Notes: generated by a model not told the origin, from the letters alone. DNA of 64,000 bases from Lycorma delicatula (GCF_047948215.1 NC_134455.1:164530575-164594574); one strand, 5' to 3'; positions 1-12,861 are shown, counted from the first letter of the stretch. Made by a program: numbers and translations.

Positions 1-1680
1 ATGACGGGTAGTCCAAAAATCATAGCAGGTGATTTTCACCTCGGCACTACTAATTCATTAAATATAAGGAGCTTTCTTTAATACTTTTAGCCATCATATT
101 AGCAAATAATAACATTTTTTTATTTAAATTTATTATTAATCATTAAATACTGTAAATAGTAAATGTATTTAAAACAGTTTGATAACCCGTTAAAAAAAAC
201 TTAAAAATAAATATGTATAAGGATCTTCTGTATCGGTAGAGTAATATTTTGGTAAAATATTAACACAGTAACCTCACAGTAACTGTGTATCAACACAGTA
301 ACTTCATCTGTAAATACCAGATAACTGCTGTTCATAAAAATAGCATATAATGCTCCCTCTTTATTTTGAACTGCTTTAGTCCAAACCTTTCAATAATCTG
401 AACATGAAGTGAAGGAATTTTACAAAGATAAATGACGATATTCTTTTGTTTTAACTTGTCAAATGTCATTTTTCTAAAATATTAACTCATTCCACCGTAA
501 CCTTTAAAAACTGCGTTGTTAGAATTAGAATAAGGCATTCTTTTAATATATTATACGAGTATAATAAAACATCGCATACATTAATGTAAAAGAGTACACT
601 GAAGTAGAGTGTTTTGATATCGGTTACTATATTTTTCGTAAGTGCATGTCTCATAATAAAATGATATAAGAATCCTAGTAGGAAGATCAACATTAGACTT
701 TTATTATAATTCTAACTTGCGTTATATTTTAATCATCTTAGTCAGCATAGAATGCTCTATCTTCTTCCAAACAATGCGGTCCATTTATTATCCAGTAAAA
801 TTTTAATTTAAATCTAACCGAAAACTATTTCAATTTAAACAGCTTGATTAATATAAATTTCATTTAAATGTTAATATTAGGTGTGGTTTATCTATTCTAG
901 ATTTTACTAGAATGTGGTTTTGTAAAAAGTTATAAGTTAAGTAAGATTTACAAAAATCCTATATAAATAGATAAATAAATAAAAAGTAATAAAGAGGCTA
1001 AATTTATTATTTTTGATAAAGAATAGCCGATCATTTTCGCCGATACTAGCACAAAAAGAGAGATTTCAACTTCAATAGTGAAAATTCACGGCACTTTTCT
1101 GTAATAATACCTAGTGACAATTTAGTTTTCAACTAGATTAGACCTATCAATAGCTTTTTTTATTTAACTATACATCTACCATCTTGCTTTTAATTTTATT
1201 ATTTTATTTCGTTTCTAAATATTATTGTTGAATTAGAGAAGAGCTCAGGGTTACTTAACAGCTTTAGTACGGAGAGAAGAAGGAACGATTTTGGATACTC
1301 CTAATTATAATTTCCAGATGATTTTAATTTTTAAGTAAGGTTTTCAGTATTTTCCCTTATATAACAGTCCGATAACTTCCCTTCCCTCTTTTGTACTCTG
1401 ACTGAGTGACAAACTTTAACAAAAAGAATTATTTTTTTTTTATCAGGAAAACTACATCATATTATAAAAATAATATTTACTATAAGTTTGTTTACAAATC
1501 AGATGAAGAGAAAGACTCTTTTACTGTCAGTTGGTTTTTTGGTTTAATATTAAACACTTTTAGTCGTTTCCGGGCATTATTTCATAAATTTGTTGAATAT
1601 ATTTAATAAATATAATTATTCAATACTATGTATATATATAGTGATGTTATATATTTATTTTATTATTATATTCTATTGTT
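1..1680. other. AT-rich non-coding stretch
   Basis: No coding region or recognisable element is visible. The short ORFs are what AT-rich DNA gives by chance. The only small structure noticed is a direct repeat of AACACAGTAAC near 262 and 292. Confidence 0.6.
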
Positions 1681-1689
1681 CTTATTTTT

Positions 1690-1797
1690 CAACTTTCCAA
1701 ATGTTTTGCTCCCACTTCCCATATCTTGTCTCAACCAACAAAAAACCAATCTGTAGAGAACTTTAGCTCAATCGGACAACTGCAAGGTGACCTTCAT
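1690..1797 (+). repeat. Left inverted end of the composite element
   Basis: Shares the ordered blocks GCTCCCACTT and CTTTAGCTCAATCGGACAA with the reverse complement of 4446-4565. The arms differ by several indels and substitutions. Confidence 0.55.
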
Positions 1798-1924
1798 CGA
1801 TCATAAAGTTTTGAAACATTGAATAGTTTTGAAATATCGGTTTATTAAAAAACCTGATAATAAATTGAACTTCTTTTCAAAGCCTTAGGAAAAAATTTAG
1901 AGAAGCGATACACAAAGAAATTTA

Positions 1925-3340
1925 GCACAAATTTAACCTAAACGACTGCCAAGAATTAGTGTTGCATTGGAATGAAAAGCTGCTCCCAGGACTCACAATT
2001 GTTGAAAAAGATTTATAGATTAGCAATAACTTTTCAAGGTAAGGAGCAATTGTTGGGAGTCTCTGAAATCCAAACATCTTCAGGAACAAGCCACGATTGT
2101 TTACCAAGCAGTGGGGAGGCGGGGAATAATCAACAAAATTCAGGCAGTTTCTTGTGATACTACAGCTCACGCATATCACGCATATACGCATATCAAAGGT
2201 CAAGTAAATGGTGCCTGAACAAATTTAGAAAAATTGATTGTATCTCCCTTGCCGTCATAACATTTTTGAGTTAGTTTCAAGGAGCTGTTTCGACTTACTG
2301 ACGGGTGCAACTTCTAGTCCAGACGTGGCGCATTTTAAGAGATCTAGAGAAACTTGGACAAAACTCAAGAAGAACCTTTACATAACTGGTAGCTATGAAG
2401 TGCCTAATGATGTCCGCTCTACCACTTTTGGATTTCTTAAACATCACCTTTCTATGCAGAAACAACAGCGAGATGATTATCGAGAATTGTTGGGAGAATT
2501 GTTGAGAATTACCGAGAACGATGGTCTTTCTTGGCAGAATTCCGAAGAACGGACTGTGGTTTCGTATACCGGGAGCTGTAAGTCATACTAGGTGAATGCC
2601 AAAGGTAATTTATGTATTCAAGATACTTGTTTCAAAATCAATTCCAGTTATCTCATAGGGAGAAGAATTTTTTAAAAAGAATATGTATTTTTCTTGCTCG
2701 AGGGTATGGTCGAGCCAGGTTTCTTTCATCAGAAGCAACTAAAGCACCTTATCATAATTTCCTATTCATACATCAATTGATAAATTATCAGGATATTGAT
2801 CCAGAAATCGATAAGGCTACTGCAGAAACGTTTTCCAACGATCTCTGTTACTTTCAAAACTCACAGTTTTCAAAACTGTGGCTCTGTCTTTATTTGATGA
2901 CAATGTACCGACAGCGGTTAAGACAAATATCGCTCACATTATGCTGGAAAGAGGTAAAGATGAAGAAGAGGAAGAAGAAAAAATCACCCGAAGAGGTACA
3001 TTCTACACCAAAGTTATTTTTCTTCCTTTACAAACATCAAGTTTTTGCCTTTTGTATCTCCTGGTACAAAAACTTTCTTCACGAGATTCTCTATCTACAA
3101 TGATTTCCTCAACAAATATCCTTCAACGTTGAGGGAAGATCGTGATTATGAAGTGGAATTGAAAAACTAAGGTCGATAGTTGTTTTGAATCATGTTGCCG
3201 AAAAAGGTGTCAAACGTTTTCAGGATTACAATAACATTCTCATAAAAGATGAAACTGAGAAACAAATTGTTTTACAAACCGTTGCCGCAAACCGTAAAAA
3301 ATACCCATCTCCTACTAAATTCTCTCTTAAGAAAGAGTAA
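1925..3340 (+). pseudogene. Degenerate uncharacterised RNase H-like protein, family A copy 1
   Basis: The coding trace runs the length of this interval but changes frame several times and contains stops. In order I read LVLHWNEKLLPGL near 1945, VSCDTTAH near 2150, LPCRHNIFELV near 2245, SSPDVAHFKR near 2310, INYQDIDPEI near 2780, LSLFDDNVPT near 2880, FFTRFSIYNDFLNKYPS near 3070 and KDETEKQIVLQTV near 3250. From memory this order matches a large, uncharacterised family in insects and cnidarians whose HWDGK and FDTT blocks resemble the first two acidic positions of an RNase H fold. Here the first aspartate position reads asparagine. The family name and fold are recalled, not searched. The second half is homologous to the minus-strand relic at 16243-16650, which can be seen directly in this window. 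Confidence 0.65.
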
Positions 3341-3700
3341 TGTTCAATGTTCGTTAGTTCACATTATTTTGTAATTTTAAAGAAATTATTGTTAATAAAA
3401 ATGTTTTTGTCTTTTAGAAGTTGTGTGTGTGTGTGTGTGTTATTAAATAAAAACCTTATATATTTTAAGTTGTTTCAGGAATTTTTCGAATTAACTTTTG
3501 AAAATTTTAATCAGAATGATTTTAAACAATTGTTGGGTTTGTCTGGATTGTCTTCATAAATTTCTGAAAGAAGAAAAAAGAAACTGATCGAGATAGGGAA
3601 GAGTATACCACTTTTTAATGGAATTAAAAAGTAGTATACCAAAAGTAAAAGCGGCCCTCGTTTGGATACCATCTGTTTTTTTGTTTAGCCGGAAAAATGA
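3341..3700. other. Non-coding spacer with GT tract and hairpin
   Basis: A (GT)n run lies at about 3422-3440. A 17-bp inverted repeat with one mismatch (3603-3619 against 3623-3639) makes a tight hairpin. No gene is visible. Confidence 0.5.
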
Positions 3701-4430
3701 TCGGCTTTATTAGAGCAAAGAATTGTCGTGAAATTTCACATGAAACTTAGAAAAACCGCTACTGAAACTTATCTTTTATTAAAAAAAGTATATGGCAATG
3801 AATTTTTATCAGGTGCACGGGGTTTTGAGTGTTTTAAGCGTTTCCAAGACGGCCGAGAAGACGTTGAAGAAGATGATCAAAATTCAAAGCGATGATGATT
3901 GTTTTTTCGATATTCATGGGATTCACTGGACCTTCACTGGGTTCCTGAAGGTCAAACTATTAATCAACATTACTACCTTGAGGTCTTGCTCAAATCCGTG
4001 AAAAAATAAGAAAAAACCACTCGAATTATGGAAGAACAAGTCATGGGTTCTTCATCAGGAGAACGCACCGGCTCACACTGCATTGTCTGAAAAGACCTTT
4101 CTAGCCAAGTATAATATCCCATTTTTAGACCATTCGCCTTATTCGCCTGACCTTGCCACGAGACTTTTATCTGTTCCCCAAGATCAAATCTGAATTAGAA
4201 GAAACAAGATTTTACACCGTTGAAGCTGCGAAAGAAAAAGCGGCATGCGTTATGAAAGCGCTCACAGAAGACTTACAGCACCTTTTCGAACAATGGAAAA
4301 TTCGCATGGAGCGTTGTAGGGATAGATGAGCGAGGTACATTTAACAGGTTAATAACTAAATATATATAAATTTAAAATAAAATATTTTACAGTATTAGTT
4401 TCGTTATGTAATAGCCACACCTCGTATATT
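3700..4430 (+). pseudogene. Deleted mariner-type transposase and right end
   Basis: Near 3740-3890 the translation gives KTATETYLLLKKVYGNEFL and then FKRFQDGREDVEEDD, the N-terminal helix-turn-helix region of mariner transposases. It continues almost at once into FFDIHGIHW and VPEGQTINQHYYLEVL, which lie far downstream in intact family members, so well over 100 codons of the middle, including the expected first catalytic aspartate region, are deleted. Later blocks are HTALSEKTFLAKYNIPFL, PYSPDLA and LTEDLQHLFEQWKIRMERC, in shifting frames. The sequence ends with a typical mariner right terminus ...GCCACACCTCGTA near 4410-4427. No left terminus was found, so the 5' side is truncated or decayed. 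Confidence 0.8.
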
Positions 4431-4445
4431 ATGTTCCAACTTGAA

Positions 4446-4565
4446 GGCGTTTGAGGATCATCTAGCAATTGTCCGATTGAGCTAAAGTTTTGCACAGCCC
4501 TATTTTTTGCTTATTGGAATACGATTAGAAAGTGGGAGCAGGACAATTTTAATTTTTGGAAACTT
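4446..4565 (-). repeat. Right inverted end of the composite element
   Basis: Reverse complement of the left-end blocks: TTGTCCGATTGAGCTAAAG near 4469 and AGTGGGAGCA near 4531. It sits just outside the mariner terminus, which supports the mariner being nested within an older element. Confidence 0.55.
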
Positions 4566-4566
4566 A

Positions 4567-6215
4567 TGTATAGCCAAAGGTCACCTACGCTCTGCTTTTA
4601 CAAAGAGAACACTAATGATGTCTAAGCTGTAAGGAATATATATATATACACGAGTATATATATACTGCATGTTAATAGCATCGGGGCAAGCTTGCTTTTG
4701 CTTTTATCACTTCCCTAAAGTATGCAGGGAATAAATTTACAAGTTCAATCCTCAAAATAATTTAAGCTGGACTTTACGGCGAGTCTATTCGCTTAACCTA
4801 CTTCAAAATTATGTTCAATTTATACGCCGGGTCTACTGGGATTTACGATATTTTTCGATAATTTTGAAAAAAACAATAGTTTCTATTTGTTAAAAATTAT
4901 GTAAAATATATTACAAATAAAAATAAAGAAATCCTACCAAAATCTTATTAACACTTTTTTGTTAAGTTTCTTCTCCTAAATAGTTCACAATTTTTCTTTT
5001 TTACACCCTCATTTACGGTAATCCTATTTGGACTTCAAAACCCCACTGCACTTTTGTTCGCGAGTTACCTTTAACTATTTATAACTTTTGATCAACATGA
5101 AACTTTTATTACGATTTTACGTGAAATGTTGAATGTTTTTAGTTTTTTATTCGGGTAATACCCGATTAGATTTTCACTTATTAAAAAAATAAAAATCTAT
5201 TCTTTAATTTTTTCTGTCAGATCATTCTTTACTACAATCCAAGGGATTATTTTCCTGTATATTTATGCGAAGTGAGATTACTGTTTTTGGAGTTCATGTC
5301 CCCCTCCAAACCGGATCTAAGATTTAGACTTAAATTGCTGTATTGTAGAAGGATCTTGGAGAAAAGATAACAAAAAATCAATCTTGTGGATTACACTTTC
5401 AGCCCTTAAATGAGAGAGAAAATTTTTCATTAGTTCATTCTGCTAAAATCACTGAAATAAAGAATTGTGCTGTTAACAATTGATATATATATTTACATCT
5501 TTCCACAAATACCTTCGAGAATATTGATACTCTAGACATCTACCACAAGTTTTCCTATTTCTTAGCAAATTAAAATTCTGGAAATATTTCAATAAAAATT
5601 TATCTACTTCACAGAAAACCGTACCTGCAATAACTTTCAGGTACACGTTATTAATTCCTATGTTTTATAACATATTTACGGCTATAAATTAATTTTCAGA
5701 TGGCATTTCTACATTTTAGACATAAAGTACTTTAAAAAAATGTTTTATTTAGGATTATTGACATATTTAAGTAAAAAAGGAAAATATAACTGTGAAATAT
5801 AATTATCCTAAATTTGTTTTTTAATACATAACTTTTTAAAGTGCCGATGAAAGTATAAATAAAACAGTTTTGTGCTAATTAGTATTTTTTTTTAATGCGA
5901 ATTCCGTACAGTTAACTTTGTATTTTTTATAGACCATCATTCTATAAATTACAAATATTTTCCCATACGCAGCATTAAAATAAAATTTAAGAATTACAGA
6001 TTCATGATTTTGTGCCTATTAACTATATTTTCGTATATAATACATTTTTTTAATTTCTTTTTATTTATAAACTTGATTCAAATTCAATTGACGGAATATC
6101 GCTTAAAAGATATTCCGCTTATTACTTTAAGAACTGTCATTATATAACAGGTACCATGCAATTTATTTGGAGAAATAATCAGGAAAATTAATTCCTTATG
6201 AAAATATTCATTCAC
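4567..6215. other. AT-rich non-coding stretch
   Basis: No coding or RNA gene is visible. An AT microsatellite with a near-palindromic arrangement (TATATATATA either side of CACGAG) lies at about 4638-4664. Confidence 0.6.
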
Positions 6216-8400
6216 CTGCTTGATACACTTCACCAAGGGTCTACAAATTATCTAAGACCGAACCCTTTTTCCAGGAAGACTGCCTGCTAAGAAGGCTCCA
6301 GAACATCTCACCCATTCTAAGAACCATTTAACTTCGTCACCGGAACATTCAGACATACGCTTACCAATAAGCGATCTTCCACAACACACCCCATGCCACA
6401 ACCCGCTGCTATACGGAACTAGTAATTGAGGAAGTAGTCGTCATCTGCATAGTAACCAACAAATCCACAAGTAACTACTCTAACTCCACACACTGCGCTT
6501 CCAAGCTCACACTATTATACCCTCTTGCCATTACAAAAAGAAAGAAACCAGAATCGTTGCTCCCGCCTTCTCGCCACACCGGAGCGGGGTTCGACTCCAC
6601 TCCACCACCATAAAACCAACGTTCAACCACTCAAATCTAATCATGTCTCACAGCCCTTTCAATTTAATAAACTCACGCTCTGCCGTTGCATTCAAGAAGT
6701 ACATATTCTTATTCAGTCACACACTTAAATAATAATTCCTACTCAAATACCGCAATGGCTCCCTATTCATCAGTAATTGATCCGCAAATTCTAAGATTGG
6801 AATATTCCCGAACTTATCAACCCATACCTACCCACATAAAAATTTATTTTTTTCATCACTTACCCGCGCATCACTCTCTGCAACATATAATTAACTCTCC
6901 GCTCACCCTCAATACGTACCTACCACCAACCTAGAAAACAACATCCGCATAATCAAACCTGATCACTTCTTCTGCAACCCCAAACGCAGCAAGTCCAGAA
7001 ATTAACCTTGAGAACATCCACCCAACATCTCCCGCTCCTCACTCGCGCCTTCAGATTGCAGTTCTATCTACCTCTCAAGCAGATAATCTTTAATCAGGCT
7101 ACTCATATAACCACCATAACCACCAATCTGTCAACCTTAAGCAACACAGCATTACTTATGCACTTTCCATATCTATGAACACAACTAACACACTCTTATC
7201 ACTACTGTCACGCACATTCTCCAACACCTCCCCTACATTACTCACTGTAAAACGCCCTATAATTTGTCCTTACTAATACTCGACAATCTACCAGCACGTT
7301 CCAAAATTCCTCCATATTCTTATCGATCAAACGCTCGCACTTCCTATGTGGGACGGATCTTCAACCATATCCTTCACAATGACTGGCATCGAAGGACCCC
7401 TTCGTCAAAGCCGACGAGTATTTCACTGGAGTTCCACGACTTAGCTCTTCCAGCATAGCCTCAGTAACCACGCAATGCTACATCAGTAGCAAACTCCTTA
7501 TACTGATTATCCCCCGCTGCTTCTTTTCCTTCAAAAAGTGGATCACATCCCTATTAATCACGTCCAACTCGAATTCCCAAACCTGTGCACTCCCCCCTCA
7601 ATACTTGTGGTCCCAGTGTCTACTTGGCGAGATACCGTCTTCACCACCAGCTGCGCCATTTCACCCCGCAATCACGCCTGGTCAAATCTACAGCTCCTGC
7701 TGTGCCCAATAACGAGACATTAACAAGAAACACACTTTTCATGCGCAGCACAAAACCTTATTAAAAGCCACATCCACTTAATTTAATACAGCTTTGCTGT
7801 ATTAAGTAAAGCAGTCTATGTCTATTAGCAATATTTCCATGGAATCCCGTGCCGCTCATCTCTCCTTCGTCATACACTGCAAGATTGTAGTTGGATTCAA
7901 ATACAACTTTTTCGCAGCTAATGCAATAGATCCATCAGCAACACCTTCAATACTCCTTCCCTAAACCACCCGTTCATACCATTTCCATATATATATAAAG
8001 ACAACACCAACCAGATTTGTCTCGTAATCCGTCCTCCCCCCCGAAAAACTGCTTCTAATCAATCATGTTAAAATAAATTTCTAAAACTACATTTATTTAG
8101 AAATAAAGACAAAAATAAAATCAATTAATCAAACCAAAGAAAAACCTGAATAACACAACACTCCATAGATAAGTTAAAGTCATATTAGGTTATGGCAACC
8201 TAACCCATTGTAAATAAGCAAACTGCAAAAACAAAATCAAGCCAAAGAAAACCACAAAAAAGCAACAATACACAACTGAACGTACACACTGACTCTCTGG
8301 AACACAACAGTACTGAAGATGATCGCCAAAGCGACTGAAAGTGTTTATAAAGTAAATTTAAAATAAAGGATCTTTCATTTTCAGCAAAAAATAATAATAA
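6216..8400 (+). repeat. C-rich, G-poor block, possibly a decayed retroelement
   Basis: Composition changes abruptly from AT-rich to a strand with far more C than G; for example the 60 bases at 7141-7200 hold 18 C and 4 G. The block ends with a polyadenylation-like AATAAAGG near 8360 followed by an A-rich AATAATAATAAATAAATAAA stretch, like the 3' end of a retroposed sequence. The longest open frames (67, 82, 64 and 61 codons near 6525, 6686, 7264 and 7538) are rich in Ser, Thr, Pro and Asn, which the base composition alone would produce, and none shows a reverse transcriptase, endonuclease or gag motif I recognise. Identity is unknown. Confidence 0.35.
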
Positions 8401-8877
8401 ATAAATAAATTAAATTGCAATAAAACAAAAAATATGTGTAATATCAGTCAATTTTTTTTTAATTTTTCTTATTTTGAAAGTTATAACATTACATTATGTT
8501 TGAGAAACAGTAACATTCAACAACATACATGTAACGACATTCAACATATATTCAACAACATTCAGACAGTAACATGTTACTATAGAAAAATTGATTTTTT
8601 ATGCTATAGATAATTTTCGTTTAAGAGGGTTCATATGTCGAAAGATGAAAATCAATATCAAAAGTGTATATTATTATTTAAATTTTGCTGTTTAATTTGA
8701 TATAAAATAATTGCAAGTTTTTTCCATAAAAATATTTATATAAAATTTTTAAAGACACTGTTACAACATATTTTTATTATCAACATACGCTAAGTAACAT
8801 AGTTTTTATCTTCGATGTTGATTATCTAGCTTGACAGGTATTATTTATTGTTTTTCTATGAACATATGTTTGCTTAT
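8401..8877. other. AT-rich spacer
   Basis: No gene is visible. AACATTCAACAACAT-type short repeats occur around 8510-8570. Confidence 0.5.
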
Positions 8878-8891
8878 AAGTGAATTGAAAG

Positions 8892-9069
8892 TCGGTCTCC
8901 GTGGCGAGTGGTATTGTCTCGACCTTTTATATGGAGATTCCTGGTTCGAATCCCGGTCAGGCTTGGCGTTTTCACGCACTGCAGAATTCCCATCATCTTT
9001 CTGATGATGGGAATTTTTTTCATCATCTGAAGGTAATACCTAACGTTGTTTCTGGAGGCTAAAAAACAA
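8892..9069 (+). mobile_element. tRNA-derived SINE, family 1, copy 1
   Basis: The 5' part resembles a tRNA gene with RNA polymerase III promoter boxes: an A-box-like TGGCGAGTGG near 8902 and a B box GGTTCGAATCC at 8943-8953. The 3' tail ends ...CTGGAGGCTAAAAAAC. A 14-bp TSD with one mismatch flanks it (8878-8891 and 9070-9083), which shows target-primed insertion. A perfect 13-bp hairpin (8985-8997 with 9003-9015) is seen in this copy only. Two further copies lie on the minus strand at about 49.3 and 57.6 kb. Confidence 0.85.
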
Positions 9070-9192
9070 AAGTTAATTGAAAGGTTAAGTTATAAATTGG
9101 TGAATTTTGTTTTGTTTTTGTGTTTAAAAAACAAGGTCTGTTTCAAAAAACGTTTTGTTTGTTTTTTGTACTAATTTTTTTTCTTTGTGAAT

Positions 9193-10934
9193 ATGCCAAG
9201 ATCTCAACCAGCATTCAAGAATCGGAAAACATAAGCCGTTTATTTTAAAATTAAGGCTAATCTAATCTCAACTTATCCAAATCTAGTTTCTAATTATGAA
9301 GAATTTGTAAATTCCCGTTGTACTCCAGATCAAGAAACTGCCGTAAGGAATTTATGTACGTATATGTGTGTGAAAACTAAGAGGTTTTGTTGCTATTTTT
9401 ATTTTCAAGATAATTTTAAAGTAGTACAACACTTGCATTATTTCAATATTGTTCTCAAAGTTAGCCGTAAAGTAAAAAGTAGCCACAGCCGTATAAAGTA
9501 GCCAACGAAACTTGTCTCTAGTACTAAAGTAACTTCTGATTTTTTTTAGTATGAACAATCTACAAATTCAGAACAAAATACTATTGTTGCGAAGAAAATG
9601 TTGACATTTTCTTCAATAATAAACAACAACCTACTTGTCTTGATTCCAATGGTAATTTAGAAATTAATGTTAATAATAATTATGGCCTAGCTCAAAATTA
9701 AAACTGTACTGCAATGGATACAAGCTTGATAAATATTTTTTATTTTCGTTTGTTTGTACTGATTAAGATGATGAATAATCTGGCTTACATAAATTTCCAT
9801 TACATGGCATAACTATGGAGAATTGTATATCGCCTTCGTGCTATAGGTTGAGTATGCTGCCGCAACCACTTTGTGTGCAATTTTAAATTTGTCAAAACCT
9901 GCTCAATTTACCAATTATACAAAGATTATCACAAATTCTACTAAATCAGTTTGTGAGGCGGTTATGTTGGAAGCAGTAGAGGAAACTGTATCAATTAATG
10001 ATGGGGACAAGGACATCGGTAAGTTGCTTTGAGTGGTGTCTGGTATAAACCAGGAAAAATCACTAAATGTTGTGGTAACAACGACAAGTATTGAATAGGA
10101 AAAGTAACTGGTCTAGAAATCATGTAAAAATATTGATGCTGTCCCCAGAGATTTTAAAATCAACATGTTTCTTCTTGTCAGGCCAACTATAGTGGAGTAA
10201 GCAGCGGAGTGGAGGGTGAAGCAGCCAATGAGATTTTTAAGCGTTTACTCATTACAAGTATTCAATATGCAAATTATCTTGAGAATAAAGACTCTTAGAC
10301 TCTCTATTCTCATAGCATTCACTGCAGTTAAAAATCTGAATTTATATGGAGATAACTGTACTATAAGTAAATAAGGGCATGTTGGAAAGAGAATGGCAAT
10401 ATAAAATAAAAATATAAAGAATGGAAAGTCAGTGGGATGCATAATAGATTGTCTGATGCAAGTATACGTCAATAGCAGAATATTATAAAAATGCTATAAA
10501 GAAAAAATGAGACGTGACGTTTGGACAATGTATTTCTATATATCCGCCTCTGATGAAAAACCAACGCACGCACTGTGTTCCTATACCTGTGAATACGAAT
10601 TAGTCTGTAAACAATGTAACATGAACACGATTACTAAAAATAGTCTTTTTTGGGTTAAAGACCCTTAAGCTTGGAGTACATGAAACCGTTAGTAGTTTTA
10701 ATGAGGAAAATATAGTGAATGACTTTTACTAAAGATGTCAGGAATCGAACCTGGGCATAACAGTATAATGATAACAATGTAAGAATTCGAAAGGCGGATT
10801 TACAGATGAATCTACTCCACAAAAAAGCACTGTCAAAGAAACACAAGGCAAAAAGAAAGCTTGAAGATCAAGCAGATGAGGAGGATGAAGCTGCAGAACC
10901 ATCCTATTCACCTGGGATTATTAAAATAAGGTAG
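9193..10934 (+). pseudogene. Mutator-like (MULE) transposase pseudogene
   Basis: Starts with a plausible ATG (MPRSQPAFKNR) and can be followed through several frames to a stop at 10932. Recognisable blocks in order are VCEAVMLEAVEETV with NDGDKDI near 9960-10015, CQANYSGVSSGVEGEAANEI near 10180-10235, a RLSDASIRQ block before QNYYKNAIKKK near 10450-10500, VWTMYFYISASDEKPTHALC near 10520-10580, and a basic/acidic tail near 10790-10930. From memory this order matches the insect Mutator-like transposase family in which the C-x-A-N-Y-S-G block precedes the last catalytic region. Multiple stops and frameshifts show it is dead. Terminal inverted repeats were not found. The family-1 SINE sits just upstream. 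Confidence 0.75.
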
Positions 10935-12654
10935 GACAATCTTTAAATGCAGGTATTTTTTTAACTTTATCTTTCTAATTGATCTCAAACGATTAAATAT
11001 GATAATAAATCGGGTATTCCAATCTCGTTAACAGAATCTATCCTCTTTGACTGAAATTGAACCAGGATTTCGTAACGTCAGTTAATAGTTGATCAGCTAT
11101 GATCACTTGTTTACAAATTTTTTATAATTATTAGTTCTATAAATTTTATGAGTTTTTATTTTGATTCTGTAATGAATTAATTTGTTAATCGTACGCAAAA
11201 TGAGATTTTCAAAAACCTTTCTTTTCGTCTAATTGATGGTGTTCTTAAATCCTTGAACAAGACTTATTTCAAGAAGACATTTGTTGAAATAGTTTCCGCT
11301 GTTCTTTTCTTGCGTAATATGCCCGTATATATCGAACTAAATTTCTTCAGGTCATCCAAATGTTATGGTTATCGCACCTTACAAGTATATATATATATAT
11401 ATTAAATTTCACTTCACATTATCTATATTACTACATGAAGAAACGGGGTTTATTTTTTCTCCGGGATAATCTTGAAAACTATTACTGATCTAAATAATTC
11501 CTTCACTAATTGATACTTGACTATTTCGAGTCTCGTAGAAGTAATGTCCTCTTCCTCCATATTCTGTAATTCTCCTGGCCCTTTAATATACAAATATTAA
11601 ATATTTTTATATTCATTTAGACTGTTCGTTTTCAAAAGACATTCTACCCGTAAAATCAAGCCAGGAAGCTTAATAATAATGTTCGAAAGGTTGAAGCTTC
11701 AAAATTGATTCCAGTCTCTGTGATGGACTTCTTAATTCCTTTACATAAGAAAATGAAGCATTGCAATATTCAGTTATTATTTTTAAACCCGATTTATGTT
11801 TAAAGACAAGTAAGAATCCGAATGTAGTGTTTGGATCCTTTGTCGCTAAACACCCATAGCCCCCTTTTATAAGCGAAAATTATTATAATATATGAAAATG
11901 TTGACATATTCATACTGTTCATCAAATATCGTTCTTTTTCCAAGATAAAGTAAAAAGGCATTAAGATGAAACTATCAAGACCTCTATCTAACAGGTCTCC
12001 GTAGTTCCTTTGGCTCCATTAAACAAAATAAAATTAAGATAATTCAAATATGTCTTCTGCTTGTGGGCATGCAGCAAAATATTCAGTGTATTATACAGTG
12101 TCCTGCTTTGCCCGCTTATTTAATCAGATTTCTTAACACAAGAAAAAATGAAATACTGCCTATTCCAACCGTTTTTTCAAAGGATGTCGTAGTTTGAATG
12201 TCAAAATAGAAACAAATTGGTGTGAAAAAGTTTGGAGACAATTTGCCATTCTGGATTATGGTCCATTTCTATTTTCAATCAAATAACCGAATAAAATACT
12301 CTGATATTCGGCCTGTTTTTTTAAAATGTTTTTAATTTAAGGTTAAAAAAACAGAATTTATGGTAGTAAGAGGTTATGGATACTTTAATTTTTATTAAAA
12401 ATGTAAAAATATTTGGATATCCAGACTGTATCTTTGTGCCGTTTCAAGTCCAGTAACATCCTTGTGGAATGGAAAGTTTGAGCTCTGTTGTCCATCTATG
12501 TCCTCAGGTTTATTAGCTTCTTAATTTACAAACTTTTAAATTTTTTTATATAAACGAACTGTAGATGAAAAAAATTCAAGGCCTCCTTGGTCTTTCCGGG
12601 GTCCTCTCTGGTCTCGCAGTTAGCATAAAATTAATATCTAGGAAATATGCTTCA
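10935..12654. other. AT-rich non-coding stretch
   Basis: No gene or element is recognised. A short (TA)n run lies near 11387-11402. Small ORFs are not supported. Confidence 0.55.
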
Positions 12655-12861
12655 CAATATTTTTTTTTTGTCTTCAGTCATTTGACTGGTTTGATGCAGC
12701 TCTCCAAGATTTCCTATCTAGTGCTAGTCGTTTTACTTCGGTATACCCTCTACATCCTACATCCCTAAAAATTTGTTTTACGTATTCCAAACGTTGCCTG
12801 CTTGCACGATTTTTTCCTTCTACCTGACCCACTAATATTAAAGCGACTATTCCAGGATTTC

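Larger units (their letters stand above)
1690..4566 (+). mobile_element. Old composite element with diverged inverted ends
   Basis: The two edges are inverted relative to each other. Reading inward, both contain TTTCCAAA, then GCTCCCACTT, then CTTTAGCTCAATCGGACAA, with indels between these blocks. Between the ends lie a decayed protein of an uncharacterised family (about 1925-3340) and a deleted mariner (about 3700-4430) that looks nested. No clean target-site duplication could be placed, so the outer boundaries are approximate. The divergence of the ends and the frameshifted contents indicate an old, inactive copy. It may be a DNA transposon whose transposase was the uncharacterised protein, or a composite of unrelated insertions. 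Confidence 0.5.

Noticed and set aside
12565..12768. 67-codon ORF with GLLGLSGVLSGL
   Set aside because: Runs into the LINE 3' end and its poly-T tract, so it is a chance fusion of flank and element.
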